From positions 1 through 52,754 of the forward strand of contig JAPKXY010000058.1 of the NCBI GenBank assembly GCA_026394605.1: DNA of 52,754 bases. Direction: 5' to 3'. Origin of the DNA: Methanoregula sp. (GTDB lineage Archaea; Halobacteriota; Methanomicrobia; Methanomicrobiales; Methanospirillaceae). The translations under genes and the position numbers were made by a program. The notes under the pieces were generated by a model that made no database searches, was not told where the DNA came from, and saw nothing but the letters and a program-made list of their open reading frames with translations. Shown piece after piece: positions 32,624-42,997 of the stretch (the first letter of the stretch is position 1; the number at the start of each line of letters is the position of its first letter).

Positions 32624-34428
32624 ATGCGACTTCTTCTGATACATTCAGATTTTATCGAATATGAGGCAAAAAAGAAGACAAAGATGGCAGAAGAGTGCTC
32701 CGTACTCTCAGACCGGGAGAACGAGGTGCTTGTGGTTTTTTGTGCGGTGGAATCCGTTGACGAGGACGACCTCGAGGGCGTCGTCCTTCAGGGCGTGCAG
32801 GAGGTCAGGGAGACTGCCGGAACCCGTACGCCCACCTCTCCAGCGACCTTTCCTCCCCGGAGACTGCCATAAAAGTGCTTAATGCACTCAGAGCGGGGCT
32901 CGATGCAGCAGGGTTTGCGGTGAAACGAGCGCCGTTTGGCTGGTACAAATCGTTCAAGCTCTCCTGCAAGGGTCACCCCCTCGCTGAGCTGAGTAAGACA
33001 ATTGTGCCCGGTGAAGAGGGAGTCAGGAAGGAGAAGAAAGAGGTCACCCACGAATGGTTCGTCCTGACCCCGGACGGCAAGGAGCACGATTATAAGGAAT
33101 TCCTTGACGATTCGCCATTCGGCTGCCTTGTGAAAAAGGAACTCGGCATTGCCGAGCCCACGGGCGGCGAACCTGCTCATGTAAACCTGATGCGCTCAAA
33201 GGAACTCGTCGATTACGAGCCGGCAAGCGACGTCGGGTGCCTGCGCTGGATGCCCAAGGGCAAGCTCATCCGCGACCTTATTGCCGATTACGTGCTCCGG
33301 ATGGTGCTCGAGTATGGCGGAACACCGGTCGAGACTCCTGTTATGTACGACCTCGGCGACCGTGCGATCTACGAGCACGCGGATAAGTTCGGCGAACGCC
33401 AGTACCGGTTCAAGTCAAACAACCGGAACATGATGCTCCGGTTCGCTGCCTGTTTCGGCATGTTCTCGATCATGCGGGATATGCACATCTCGCCCAATAA
33501 CCTCCCAATGAAAATGTACGAACTCTCCACCTATTCGTTCCGGCACGAGCAGAAAGGGGAGGTCATCGGGCTCAAGCGGCTGCGTGCGTTCACGATGCCT
33601 GACATGCACTCGCTCTGCACCGACATGCCCGAGGCATTGAAATGCTTCGAGGAACAGCTGCGCATGGGCTGGAAGACGGGCGTGGACTTTGAGACACCGC
33701 TCGTCGCGGCGTTCCGGTGCACGAAGGATTTCTATGCACAGTACGAAGACTGGGTAAAAAAGATTGTAAGGGAGTCCAACGTCCCGATGCTCGTCGAGAT
33801 CCTCTCGGACCGGGTCCACTACTGGGTGGCAAAGATCGATCTCGCCGCAATCGATGGGCAGAACCGGCCGATCGAAAACCCAACCGTCCAGATCGATGTC
33901 GAGAGTTCGGCACGCTTTGCCATCAGGTACCACACACAGGACGGGACCGAGGTGCACCCGCCGATCCTCCACTGCTCCCCGACGGGCAGTGTCGAGCGCG
34001 TCATCTGCGCGATCCTCGAGAATATTTCAATGCAGGAAGTCCCCGCACTCCCGACATGGCTCTCCCCGACCCAGGTGCGGGTGGTACCGGTAGCGCAACG
34101 ACATACCGCGTTTGCCGAAGAGATCTGTTCTGCAATAAATGCCGCGGCTATCCGCGCTGATCTCGATGACCGCGACGAGAGTGTATCAAAGAAGATACGG
34201 GAAGCAGGCATGGACTGGGTGCCGTACGTGGTCGTGGTCGGTGATGCCGAACAGGAAAGCAAAAAACTCATGGTCACGATCCGGAAGAAGTCAAAGCCCA
34301 ACAAGCCTTTCAAGGAGCAGATGACCCTCGAGGGGTTGGTGGCCTGTGTGAACAATGATACACAGGGCATGCCGTTCCGTCCCCTCTATACGCCGCGGAA
34401 GTTGTCAAAGAAGGCACGGTATATCTAA
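32624..34428 (+). CDS. thrS: Threonyl-tRNA synthetase, archaeal type, with an apparent frameshift in the editing domain
   Basis: The start [20 protein letters not shown] (32624) is the archaeal DTD-like editing domain; that frame continues to about 32817 and then loses homology. From 32821 another frame gives [20 protein letters not shown] and continues through the core ([19 protein letters not shown]; class II motif 2 [18 protein letters not shown]; motif 3 [12 protein letters not shown]) to 34428. About ten residues expected between VRETAG and PYAH are missing; a deletion near 28 nt would explain both the gap and the frame change. The downstream open frame from GTG 32875 holds the whole catalytic and anticodon parts. 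Whether this is real or an assembly error cannot be told. Confidence 0.85.
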
Positions 34429-34530
34429 AAATCTGTATAAGAACGATATTTCCCTTTTTAAAAAAAACAGCGTTTATATGAACACATCGTTTCCCCCCGC
34501 ACATTCCCTGCAAGTGGGGGGAAACGAGGA

Positions 34531-35295
34531 TCAAATCGGTTTCTTCTTCCCGCTTGCATCCCGTATGTAATGCCCGAACTCGCTCTTGACCAAAACGTCA
34601 CCCGAAAAGACCGGGCCATCCCGGCAGACACGAAACCCGGAGGGATCGATGCAGCACGAACCGCATACGCCGACACCGCATTTCATGTACCGGGACAGGG
34701 AGAATTCACATTTCCGTTCGATGCCGACCTCCATAACCTTCGAAAGTACCGCCCGCATCATCGCTTCAGGCCCGCAGACAGCGATCCGGTCATAGGCGCC
34801 GAGGTTCAGGTCATCAAGCAGGGCTGTGACAAAACCCTGGGCGCCGAGCGTCCCGTCATCGGTTGCAATCTGGAGGTCGGTGCATTCGTCCAGCTGGTCG
34901 ACAAACAGCAGCTCGGTTTCTGTCTGCGCCCCGAGTAAAAATGTCATGATGCAGTCAGAGCGTGCAAGCGGGAGGAGTGGTGCTGCGCCGACGCCGCCGG
35001 CAATCGCAAGCATCCGCTCCCCATAAGAAAAACCGTTCCCGAACGGACCCCGCAGTCCTATGGTATCACCGATGTTGAGCCGGAACATGGCAGCCGTTGC
35101 ATCCCCGACATTCTGGACCGTAATGGAATTTGCAGATGAAAGCGCCATGGGCACTTCATCAACGCCGGGCACCCAGACCATCACGAACTGGCCGGAAGAG
35201 AACTCGAAGTTTTGGTCAAAAGAAAACGATCTGATGACGGGCGTATCCTGCCGGATCGCTGTGATGGTCACCGCACGGGGGAGCTGGTCAGGCAT
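34531..35295 (-). CDS. pyrK: Dihydroorotate dehydrogenase electron-transfer subunit
   Basis: 254 aa from the ATG at 35295, overlapping pyrD by 8 nt. The FAD-binding ferredoxin-reductase-like domain contains RGPFGNGFSYGERMLAIAGG (the glycine-rich nucleotide motif). The C-terminal CGVGVCGSCCIDPSGFRVC supplies the cysteines of the [2Fe-2S] cluster. It passes electrons from PyrD to NAD in orotate synthesis. It is the second gene of a two-gene pyrD-pyrK operon. Confidence 0.93.
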   Translation of the reverse strand: MPDQLPRAVTITAIRQDTPVIRSFSFDQNFEFSSGQFVMVWVPGVDEVPMALSSANSITVQNVGDATAAMFRLNIGDTIGLRGPFGNGFSYGERMLAIAGGVGAAPLLPLARSDCIMTFLLGAQTETELLFVDQLDECTDLQIATDDGTLGAQGFVTALLDDLNLGAYDRIAVCGPEAMMRAVLSKVMEVGIERKCEFSLSRYMKCGVGVCGSCCIDPSGFRVCRDGPVFSGDVLVKSEFGHYIRDASGKKKPI

Positions 35296-36175
35296 GGGCG
35301 CACCCCACAATGCTGTCAGCAGGAATGCCATCATCGGAGTACAGTGCTTTTGCGATTGTTTCGAAGATCCGCACATCCGGCATTACGGCACTCCCGATCT
35401 CCACCGCACGCGCCCCTGCCATCATCATCTCGATCACGTTATCCGCTGAACTGATGCCCCCGCATCCGATGATCGGGATCGTGCAGGCTTCGTAGAGCTC
35501 ATACACGCACCGGACTGCGACCGGGAAGACGGCTTTTCCGGAAAGCCCGCCAAACCGGTTCCCCAGCACCGGACGGCGGAGCCCGGTCGAGATCCGCATC
35601 GCCCTGACCGTATTGATCGCAACAACCGCACTCGCACCGCCACGTTCCGCCGCTTTCCCGATCGCCGCGATATCGGTCACGTTCGGGGTCAGTTTCACCC
35701 ATGTGGGCATCCCCAGCCGGCTCACGGCACGCGTGCATGACTCAACAAGCGCCGGATCGCTGCCGAGAGCCGAACCATAGCCTTCCGCGTGGGGGCAGGA
35801 AAGGTTCAGTTCAATACCTGCCGCAATACCCCTGAACCACTCCGCAACCGTCGCGAACTCTTCGGGGTTTCCCCCGTAGATGCTTGCGATGACAGGCTTT
35901 CCTTTGAGCGGTGAGATCTCCTGTAAAAATTCTTTTGACGGGTTGGGCAGTCCCATCGCATTCAGGATCCCATCATCGAGAGTCACAACGCAGGGGCCGG
36001 CATGCCCGTCCTTTGCTTCCGGGCCGATCGACTTTGTCACAACAGCACCGGCACCCGCGTTGAGCATGCGGGAAAGCGATGCTCCCGTTGTACCAAGAAT
36101 GCCGGCGGCAAGGATCAGGTGATTGTTGATCGGGACGCCACCCACGCTCACCGGGCCTGCCCTGATCGATACCAT
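35288..36175 (-). CDS. pyrD: Dihydroorotate dehydrogenase catalytic subunit
   Basis: 295 aa FMN TIM-barrel of the class 1B type. ELNLSCPHAEGYG carries the active-site Cys region. VKLTPNVTDI, GGLSGKAVFPVAVRCVYELY and IGCGGISSADN are the other family blocks. It oxidises dihydroorotate to orotate, sending electrons to PyrK. It is divergent from mdh, with 51 bp between the start codons, a shared bidirectional promoter region. Confidence 0.94.
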   Translation of the reverse strand: MVSIRAGPVSVGGVPINNHLILAAGILGTTGASLSRMLNAGAGAVVTKSIGPEAKDGHAGPCVVTLDDGILNAMGLPNPSKEFLQEISPLKGKPVIASIYGGNPEEFATVAEWFRGIAAGIELNLSCPHAEGYGSALGSDPALVESCTRAVSRLGMPTWVKLTPNVTDIAAIGKAAERGGASAVVAINTVRAMRISTGLRRPVLGNRFGGLSGKAVFPVAVRCVYELYEACTIPIIGCGGISSADNVIEMMMAGARAVEIGSAVMPDVRIFETIAKALYSDDGIPADSIVGCAHA

Positions 36176-36226
36176 TCAACATGAAATGGTCGTTATTTAT
36201 TATTAGCATACCCATATTGAGATCGA

Positions 36227-37093
36227 ATGGTAGGCCTTGCAGTCATGGGTGTCGGCAGGGTGGGCGGGGAAGTCGCTTACCTCGCAGCATCCCTGGGGAT
36301 CGTTGACAGCCTTGTCCTGTATGACAGCGCCACCCAGCACCTCCGTGCACAGGTCCTTGATCTCCGGCATACCGGCCTTGAGACGACAATCAGCACTGAA
36401 ATATCAGACATTAAAAAAGCGGATATCTGTGTGTTTGCAGCGGGTCTGGCGCGCAATCCCACAGTAAAGAGCCGGACCGACCTGCTCTCGGCAAATCTTC
36501 CCGTTGTACAAGAGGGGGCGGGGGTTCTGGAAGGTTTTTCCGGGATTCTCATCACCGTGACCAATCCCATGGATGTCAATAATTATTACCTCTGCAAAAA
36601 AACAGGGCTGCCAAGGGAACGCTGCATCGGTTTTGGCGGTCAGCTGGACAGCGCACGGTTCGCTCTCGCCCTCCGGAACCGGGGCATCACGGGGTTCCCG
36701 TTTGTTTTGGGAGAGCATGGCGAGCACCAGGTCCCGCTCTTTTCTGCGCTTTCGCAAATGGTCCCGTACGAGACGAGAGAGACCATTCTCTCCGAACTTC
36801 GTGGCGCAAGCATGGAGATAATCAGAGGCAAGGGGGGGACGGTTTTTGGTCCGGCGCTGCATATTGTTCACCTGATCCGCGCCGTCACTGATGACGTTAA
36901 GGATCTGATCTCGTGTTCCTGCATACCTGACGGGGAATACGGCATATCCGGCTGCTCGATCGGTGTCCCTGCCCGGATCGGGCGCGAGGGTGTTTTTCAT
37001 ATTGAGGAATGGGAGCTTGACAGATGGGAACAGCAGAGGATGGACGAGGCGGGCGAGTTCATCGGTGACCTCTGCAGGAAGGCCGGGGGTTGA
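36227..37093 (+). CDS. mdh: Malate dehydrogenase (lactate/malate dehydrogenase family)
   Basis: 288 aa. Family marks: the NAD motif GVGRVG, GLARNPTVKSRTDLLSAN (active-site loop), TNPMDVNNY, LDSARFALAL (Asp/Arg pair) and GEHGEHQVP with the catalytic His. It interconverts malate and oxaloacetate, feeding the reductive TCA branch used by methanogens. The length is slightly short of the usual 310. It is followed 1 nt later by the DNA polymerase gene. Confidence 0.88.
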   Translation: MVGLAVMGVGRVGGEVAYLAASLGIVDSLVLYDSATQHLRAQVLDLRHTGLETTISTEISDIKKADICVFAAGLARNPTVKSRTDLLSANLPVVQEGAGVLEGFSGILITVTNPMDVNNYYLCKKTGLPRERCIGFGGQLDSARFALALRNRGITGFPFVLGEHGEHQVPLFSALSQMVPYETRETILSELRGASMEIIRGKGGTVFGPALHIVHLIRAVTDDVKDLISCSCIPDGEYGISGCSIGVPARIGREGVFHIEEWELDRWEQQRMDEAGEFIGDLCRKAGG

Positions 37094-37094
37094 A

Positions 37095-39569
37095 ATGGCT
37101 TCACTTGCCAGCGGGATAAAACCGTATCCGGTGAATTCGCCAGCCACGCTCGAACACTTCGGCAGGCTGCAGCTCGCTATCAACCAGGTTGAGTACAGCA
37201 ACGCGCCGGATGGTCCGATCATCCATATCTTCGGCCGTGACCGCAATGGCGCGGCAGCGCGCATCGATGTCACCGGTTTTAAACCGTACTTTTACGTTCC
37301 CGCCGAGCAGGCGGAAACGGTGGCACATGATTCGCGCATCACGGTTGAACCAACGACGGTGTACCGGTCCATCCGGATGGAACCGCTCCGCAAATTGTGC
37401 ACCCAGCGTCCGAGTGATGTGCGGGACCTCCGTGAGCGGTACCGGCACTTAGAGGCTGATATCCCGTTTGCCACCCGGTTCATGATCGACTGCGGGTTAA
37501 CCGGAGGCATTGAGGCGCCTGATACCTCATCGGACTACCGCGATATCCTGCCCGCGGAGATCGACGCGCCTGTACGGATCTGTATTCTGGATATTGAATG
37601 CGAGGATGAACGCGGGTTCCCCGATCCGCAGCGTGACGCGATCATCTGCATCACCTGCTGGGATTCATTTAAAAACGACTACACAACATTCCTGCTCACG
37701 GGCGGGGGGACACCGCCGGACATTGTAGATAAAGAAAATGCCGGCGGCCTTTCAAACGGCTGCTTCAAAAAAGGCACCCACACCATCTGCACGTACGCGG
37801 ACGAGACCGTACTGCTCACGGCATTTGCCGCCTACATCAGCACGCGTGATCCGGATGTCCTCTCCGGCTGGAACTTTGTCGAATTCGATATGCCCTACAT
37901 CATGGGACGGATGAAAAAACTGGGCCTGTCGCCCGCTTCTCTTGCCCGCCTGTCCGGTCAGTCTGAACGGGAGGATGCACTGCGCGGAAGGGCGCTTTTT
38001 GATCTCCTCACCGCATACAAAAAGATTCACTCCACACAGAAAGAGTCATACCGTCTTGATGCAGTCGCCCTTGAAGAGGTGGGGGAGCACAAAGTGCGCT
38101 ACACGGGGACGATCTCTGAGCTCTGGAAAAAACAGCCTGCGCTCCTTGTCGAGTACAACTTCAAGGACGTGGAACTCTGCGTCGCAATCAATACAAAAGA
38201 CAACATCATCGAGTTCTACCGGGAGATCGCGCGCTATGTCGGCTGCCCGCTTGACAAGACCCTGAATTCCTCGAGTGTCATCGATATCTATATTTTGAGA
38301 AAGGCGCACGGCACATACGTCCTGCCGTCAAAGGGATTTGCAAATGCCGAAGAGTTTGAGGGGGCTACCGTGTTCGAGCCCAGCAAGGGCGTCCGTGAGA
38401 ATGTCGTCGTCCTCGATCTCAAATCACTGTACCCGATGGCGATGATGACCATCAACGCGTCGCCGGAAACAAAAGACCAGAACGGTGAGCTCGTGGCCCC
38501 CAACGGCATCAGGTTCAGAAAACAGCCTGACGGGCTCACCCGGAGCATCATTGCCGAACTCATGAAGGAGCGGGACGATAAAAAATCGCTGCGCAACCAG
38601 TACCCGTTCGGTTCTTCTTCCTATGTCCTCTATGATATGCAGCAGAACGTACTCAAGGTGATCATGAACACGTACTACGGCGTGAGCGGGTATACGCGGT
38701 TCCGGCTCTTTGACCGTGAGATCGGTGCTGCCGTCACATCGGTGGGACGGGCTATCATCGAACATACCCGCCGTGTGATCCAGGGGATGGGCTATACCGT
38801 GATCTACGGCGACACCGATTCCTGCATGGTCCAGCTCCCGCCCGGTGACCAGGAGAAAACCATAGAAATTGCGACATCGATCGAGAAACATCTTAATGCA
38901 AGTTACCAGGACTTCGCAAAACGTGAACTGAATGCTGATACCCATTACTTCTCCATCAAGTTTGAGAAGATCTATACACGGTTCTTCCAGGCAGGCAAGA
39001 AAAAGCGGTATGCGGGGCAGCTTGTCTGGAAGGAGGGAAAAGACGTCAACGAGATGGATATCGTCGGCTTTGAAATCCGCCGGAGTGATACCCCCCAGAT
39101 TACTAAAACGGTGCAGAAACGGATCATGGAAATGATCCTCTCGGGTGCAGGGTATGACGAAGTGAAGGCATTTTTATCCGGTATCATAAGAAAGTACCGG
39201 TCAGGCACATTTTCCCTCGATGAAATCGGGATTCCGGGCGGGATCGGCAAGAACCTGGACGATTATGCGACTGACGATGCACAGGTCCGGGGCGCGAAAT
39301 ATGCAAACAAGTACCTCCATACAGAATTCGGGAAAGGCAGCAAACCAAAGCGCATCTACATAAAAAATGTGACAGGGAAATATCCCAAGACCGATGTGGT
39401 ATGCTTTGAATACGCTGACCAGGTGCCACCGGAATTTGTCGTGGACTGGGAATTGATGCTGGATAAAACCATCAGACAACCGATCTCGCGCATCATCGAG
39501 GCGCTCGGGTGGGAATGGACAGATGTCGACCCCTCGCGCACTACCCTCTCCCAGTGGGGGCTGGGATAA
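37095..39569 (+). CDS. polB: Family B DNA polymerase
   Basis: 824 aa from the ATG at 37095, 1 nt after the mdh stop. The exonuclease domain has ILDIECEDERG (Exo I, near 163), then SGWNFVEFDMPYI. Polymerase motif A is DLKSLYPM (near 440), motif B KVIMNTYYGVSGY, motif C YGDTDS (near 570). A C-terminal thumb follows. This is the archaeal replicative/repair PolB with proofreading. Its position downstream of mdh is unusual, but spacing implies co-transcription. No intein is present. Confidence 0.95.
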   Translation: MASLASGIKPYPVNSPATLEHFGRLQLAINQVEYSNAPDGPIIHIFGRDRNGAAARIDVTGFKPYFYVPAEQAETVAHDSRITVEPTTVYRSIRMEPLRKLCTQRPSDVRDLRERYRHLEADIPFATRFMIDCGLTGGIEAPDTSSDYRDILPAEIDAPVRICILDIECEDERGFPDPQRDAIICITCWDSFKNDYTTFLLTGGGTPPDIVDKENAGGLSNGCFKKGTHTICTYADETVLLTAFAAYISTRDPDVLSGWNFVEFDMPYIMGRMKKLGLSPASLARLSGQSEREDALRGRALFDLLTAYKKIHSTQKESYRLDAVALEEVGEHKVRYTGTISELWKKQPALLVEYNFKDVELCVAINTKDNIIEFYREIARYVGCPLDKTLNSSSVIDIYILRKAHGTYVLPSKGFANAEEFEGATVFEPSKGVRENVVVLDLKSLYPMAMMTINASPETKDQNGELVAPNGIRFRKQPDGLTRSIIAELMKERDDKKSLRNQYPFGSSSYVLYDMQQNVLKVIMNTYYGVSGYTRFRLFDREIGAAVTSVGRAIIEHTRRVIQGMGYTVIYGDTDSCMVQLPPGDQEKTIEIATSIEKHLNASYQDFAKRELNADTHYFSIKFEKIYTRFFQAGKKKRYAGQLVWKEGKDVNEMDIVGFEIRRSDTPQITKTVQKRIMEMILSGAGYDEVKAFLSGIIRKYRSGTFSLDEIGIPGGIGKNLDDYATDDAQVRGAKYANKYLHTEFGKGSKPKRIYIKNVTGKYPKTDVVCFEYADQVPPEFVVDWELMLDKTIRQPISRIIEALGWEWTDVDPSRTTLSQWGLG

Positions 39570-39806
39570 TTTTTTACGCGCCCTCAAGGATCCGGATCTT
39601 GTCCGGGCATTATTTTCCCGTGCTTTTTCCTTCATTTTTTTGCTCGCTGGTCCTGGCTCCATTAGCGATTCTGAACGATCCTGAACGGTCTTATGGAAAT
39701 TGGACATGGTGTGGACAATCCAATTTCTCCAGAACGGTGACCACCCTTAATTCCACGGCAATGCAACAGAAGGCTAACGGCAGGTGCCGGAAGGGAGAAC
39801 CATTGT

Positions 39807-40565
39807 ATGAAGAACAGACATGGAGTGCTTCTGGGACTGATTGTGCTCGCCCTGTTCTGCATTGTCGGCATATGTGCTGCGCAGGCAGACAATGCAACAG
39901 AGGGACATATCACTGAAATAACAGACGACATTGAACCGTATAACGGACCGATTGGCGCCGATAACGCCCTGTACGGGCTGAAGATTGCCATGGAAGACCT
40001 TGACGAGACCTTCACATTCAACGCAACCGAAAGACTTGAAAAAAGGATAAACCACGCGAGTATCCGCATTGCCGAGGCAAAACGGGAAATGGCAATGAAC
40101 AGGACATCATACGCAGAGAGGGCTCTTGAGCTGTACTGGCAGAAACTGAACCGTACGGAAACGGCGCTTACCACATATCCATCAAACGCCACAGGACTCC
40201 TGCACGCGCAGGAGATGATCACCAAACACCAGCTGGTCCTTGAGAACCTCCTGCTCGCTCACCCGAACAATACCGGGCTTGCGCGGGCGTACAACAACAG
40301 CCTCGCACTCGAACGGAAATTTGAGGAAAAGACGGCGATCAGACTCGACCGGATGATGACGAGGGATAATAAAACAATCCTCAAGTTCGTACGGATCGAG
40401 CTCAAGGAGCGGGGGAGGAGCGGCGATGGTGACGGTGAGCATGCCGAAACAGAAGAGCAGACCAGAGATGAGCAGAGGGATAAGATAAACCCCCCGGGGC
40501 AGGAGAACAGGAACGGTAATGGCAACGCAGATGATAACCAACGTGGCAATTCCCGTAATAAATAA
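39807..40565 (+). CDS. Secreted DUF5667-like protein
   Basis: 252 aa. A signal peptide (LLGLIVLALFCIVGICAAQA) is followed by DNALYGLKIAMEDLDETFTF and KRINHASIRIAEAKREMA, which resemble the DUF5667 pattern, predicted long helices. The C-terminus is a charged, Asn/Gly-rich disordered tail (RNGNGNADDNQRGNSRNK). GGGAG precedes the ATG. It is likely a cell-surface protein of unknown role. The next gene encodes a membrane-anchored protein with a wHTH. Confidence 0.75.
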   Translation: MKNRHGVLLGLIVLALFCIVGICAAQADNATEGHITEITDDIEPYNGPIGADNALYGLKIAMEDLDETFTFNATERLEKRINHASIRIAEAKREMAMNRTSYAERALELYWQKLNRTETALTTYPSNATGLLHAQEMITKHQLVLENLLLAHPNNTGLARAYNNSLALERKFEEKTAIRLDRMMTRDNKTILKFVRIELKERGRSGDGDGEHAETEEQTRDEQRDKINPPGQENRNGNGNADDNQRGNSRNK

Positions 40566-40664
40566 CGATACTAGCAGGGTCCGCCACTGTGTCCACCCGC
40601 GAATCAAAAACATATTAATTATTTTTTATACCCGGACATGATACTGATCAACAACACGGTGCCC

Positions 40665-41591
40665 ATGGTACAGATGATGAGGTATTGTATATTCACGATC
40701 GCAGTCGTGCTCCTGCTCGGTATCATGGTTACCGGCAGTGCGGCACCCGATCCGTCGTACACCGTCACCTACGCCATCAATATACAGGAAGATGGTTCGG
40801 CACTCTGGCAGGTCGAGTACAGGACACTTCTTGGAACGGATGAGGATCTGAATGCATTTAACAACTACTCCCGTGAACTCCCCTCTGTCTACCTCCCCCA
40901 GTTCAGGGACCTGATGCAGCATTCCGCTGCCCAGGCAGCGGTTGCCACGGCTCGGCACATGGAAGTTGACGGTTTTCGTGGTGACGCCGTCGTCCAGACG
41001 TCCCCCACCGGCAGGTACGGGGTCATCATCTACTCATTTCTCTGGAAAGGTTTTGCCCGGACCGGAGGTGACCTTGCCATCGGTGACACCTTTGCCGGCG
41101 GGTTGTACCTTGCAAAGGATAACACCCTCATCATACGGTATCCTGCGGGCTATACGGTAAAAACCGCTGAGCCGGCACCAGATCTGGTGCGTGACGGACT
41201 TACCTGGTATGGCCTGCGTTCATTCGGGGCAGGTGAGCCCCGGGTTATCATCGAAAAACCGGCGTTCCCCCTGCTTTTTGTCGCCACTGGTCTTGTCATT
41301 GCCATAGTCACACTGGCGGGATTTATTATTTATTTTATTCAAAAACGCCGGATGGAACGAGATGCTGCTGAAGAACCGGCGGTTCCATTATCCGAGTCGG
41401 AGATGATAAGCCTCGAAGAGAGAATTATCCAGCTGGTAACAAGTCATGGAGGGGAACTCTTCCAGTCAGAGATCGTAAAAAACATGGGACTGACCAAATC
41501 ATCGGTGAGTTCTGCGCTCATCGGGCTCCACCGTCGAGGGGTTATCCAAAAAGTCAAAAAAGGTCGTGAAAACCTGATCCGGCTGGTTTAA
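40665..41591 (+). CDS. Membrane-anchored winged-helix regulator with extracytoplasmic domain
   Basis: 308 aa. An N-terminal signal/anchor helix (about 5-25) is followed by an extracytoplasmic beta-rich domain (TVTYAINIQEDGSALWQVEY). A TM helix (LLFVATGLVIAIVTLAGFII) comes next, then a C-terminal winged helix-turn-helix (LVTSHGGELFQSEIVKNMGL and a KSSVSSALIGLHRRG wing). The layout matches archaeal membrane transcription factors of the DUF7345/wHTH type. The signal is probably sensed outside and passed by release or conformational change. The start could also be 40638. Confidence 0.75.
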   Translation: MVQMMRYCIFTIAVVLLLGIMVTGSAAPDPSYTVTYAINIQEDGSALWQVEYRTLLGTDEDLNAFNNYSRELPSVYLPQFRDLMQHSAAQAAVATARHMEVDGFRGDAVVQTSPTGRYGVIIYSFLWKGFARTGGDLAIGDTFAGGLYLAKDNTLIIRYPAGYTVKTAEPAPDLVRDGLTWYGLRSFGAGEPRVIIEKPAFPLLFVATGLVIAIVTLAGFIIYFIQKRRMERDAAEEPAVPLSESEMISLEERIIQLVTSHGGELFQSEIVKNMGLTKSSVSSALIGLHRRGVIQKVKKGRENLIRLV

Positions 41592-41707
41592 CGACCCTTA
41601 TGGATCGGTGCTTTCCTTAAAAAGCCGTGTCTTTTACGTCCAATATTTTTTCATGGATTCATGGCATTGGTTTTTCTTTTCATCTTCTAAAGTATGCATG
41701 GGATACC

Positions 41708-42232
41708 ATGATCGAATACCTGATGCAGGCCACCTGGTCGCCCTACATCGCCGGCGCGGGAATTGGTATTTTGGGGTGTCTGACGTTTTTGCTCTCAGAC
41801 CGTCCTCTCGGGGCTTCAACCGCATATGCAAAGATGAGCGGTCTTATTGAACGTGCCGTTTCAAAAGAGGCAGTCGAACGAAACGAGTATTACCGGCTCA
41901 CGCCCCCTGCAGTTGACTGGCAGTTTGCGATTGTGCCGGGGATCATCATCGGGGCATTCATCTCCGCAATGCTCTCCGGCTCTTTTCACCTTGCATGGGT
42001 TCCGGCATTCTGGGGCGCGTCGTTTGGCTCCAATCCCGTCCCAAGACTCATTGCCGCCATCATCGGTGGTATCCTGCTGGCGTTCGGAGCGCGGTGGGCG
42101 GGCGGTTGTACGAGCGGACACGGGATTTCCGGCACCATGCAGCTCTCACTGGGCAGCATTGTCGCAGCCGCTTGTTTCTTTGCTGGCGGTATCGCAACGG
42201 CGTTCTTCCTGTTCAGGGTCATGGGTTCCTAA
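41708..42232 (+). CDS. YeeE/YedE-family transporter, N-terminal-half subunit
   Basis: 174 aa from the ATG at 41708. It has about five membrane helices with the family motif GARWAGGCTSGHGISG, containing the conserved Cys that relays sulfur in TsuA-type thiosulfate transporters. Bacterial TsuA is one chain with two such repeats; here the two halves are separate genes, the second starting 15 nt later at 42248. Confidence 0.82.
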   Translation: MIEYLMQATWSPYIAGAGIGILGCLTFLLSDRPLGASTAYAKMSGLIERAVSKEAVERNEYYRLTPPAVDWQFAIVPGIIIGAFISAMLSGSFHLAWVPAFWGASFGSNPVPRLIAAIIGGILLAFGARWAGGCTSGHGISGTMQLSLGSIVAAACFFAGGIATAFFLFRVMGS

Positions 42233-42247
42233 AAGGGAGCAGATGAA

Positions 42248-42805
42248 ATGCTCGCAGCTCTTCACCAGAATAAAAAAGCCCAGGTAGTCATCGGGCTTTT
42301 CGTCGGAATCTTCTTTGGGTTCCTCCTCCAGAAATCCGGTGTCACCTATTATGATGTGGTCATCGGGCAGTTGCTGCTCACCGACTTTACGGTACTAAAA
42401 ATGATGCTCTCAGCCGTCATCGTCGGGATGATCGGTTTTCACCTGTTGAAAAGAGTGGGGCTCGCACGCCTCCATGCGGTGACCGGTTCGATTGGCTCGA
42501 ACCTGATCGGGGGCCTTGTATTCGGCGTGGGCTTTGCCCTGCTCGGGTACTGTCCGGGTACAGTTGCCGGGGGTGCAGGACAGGGAGCACTTGACGCAGT
42601 TTTCGGGGGTATTTCCGGCATACTAATCGGTTCAGCGCTCTTTGCCACTTTCTATTCGTCCCTGAATGCCCACATACTGAAAAAAGGGAAATTTGCAAAC
42701 ATTACCCTGCCGCACCTGCTCGGGGTCAATGAGTGGGTTGTCGTGGTCCCTGCGGTCCTCCTGTCAATTGCAGCGCTTGGTTTGCTCGAATATTATGGGG
42801 TCTGA
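42248..42805 (+). CDS. YeeE/YedE-family transporter, C-terminal-half subunit
   Basis: 185 aa, about five TM helices. GYCPGTVAGGAGQGALDAVFGG carries the conserved Cys (GYCPGT) of the second half of YeeE/YedE proteins. It follows 15 nt after its partner at 41708-42232, with which it most likely forms the complete transporter for thiosulfate or another sulfur compound. Substrate unproven. Confidence 0.82.
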   Translation: MLAALHQNKKAQVVIGLFVGIFFGFLLQKSGVTYYDVVIGQLLLTDFTVLKMMLSAVIVGMIGFHLLKRVGLARLHAVTGSIGSNLIGGLVFGVGFALLGYCPGTVAGGAGQGALDAVFGGISGILIGSALFATFYSSLNAHILKKGKFANITLPHLLGVNEWVVVVPAVLLSIAALGLLEYYGV

Positions 42806-42997
42806 TCGTTGTACGTTTTATTTTTGTACTATTGCACCATCTAAACCGTATAAAAGGCGACCTTTTTTCATTTCTGTCGGCATTCAGCAAAACATTATTA
42901 ACTTTTGTGATGTGAGGATTCATACTGGTATAGCGTGCAGGGGCAGCGCCGCATGCGGACGCTGTGCTGGCGGTACGACATCCGGGACGGGAATGCC

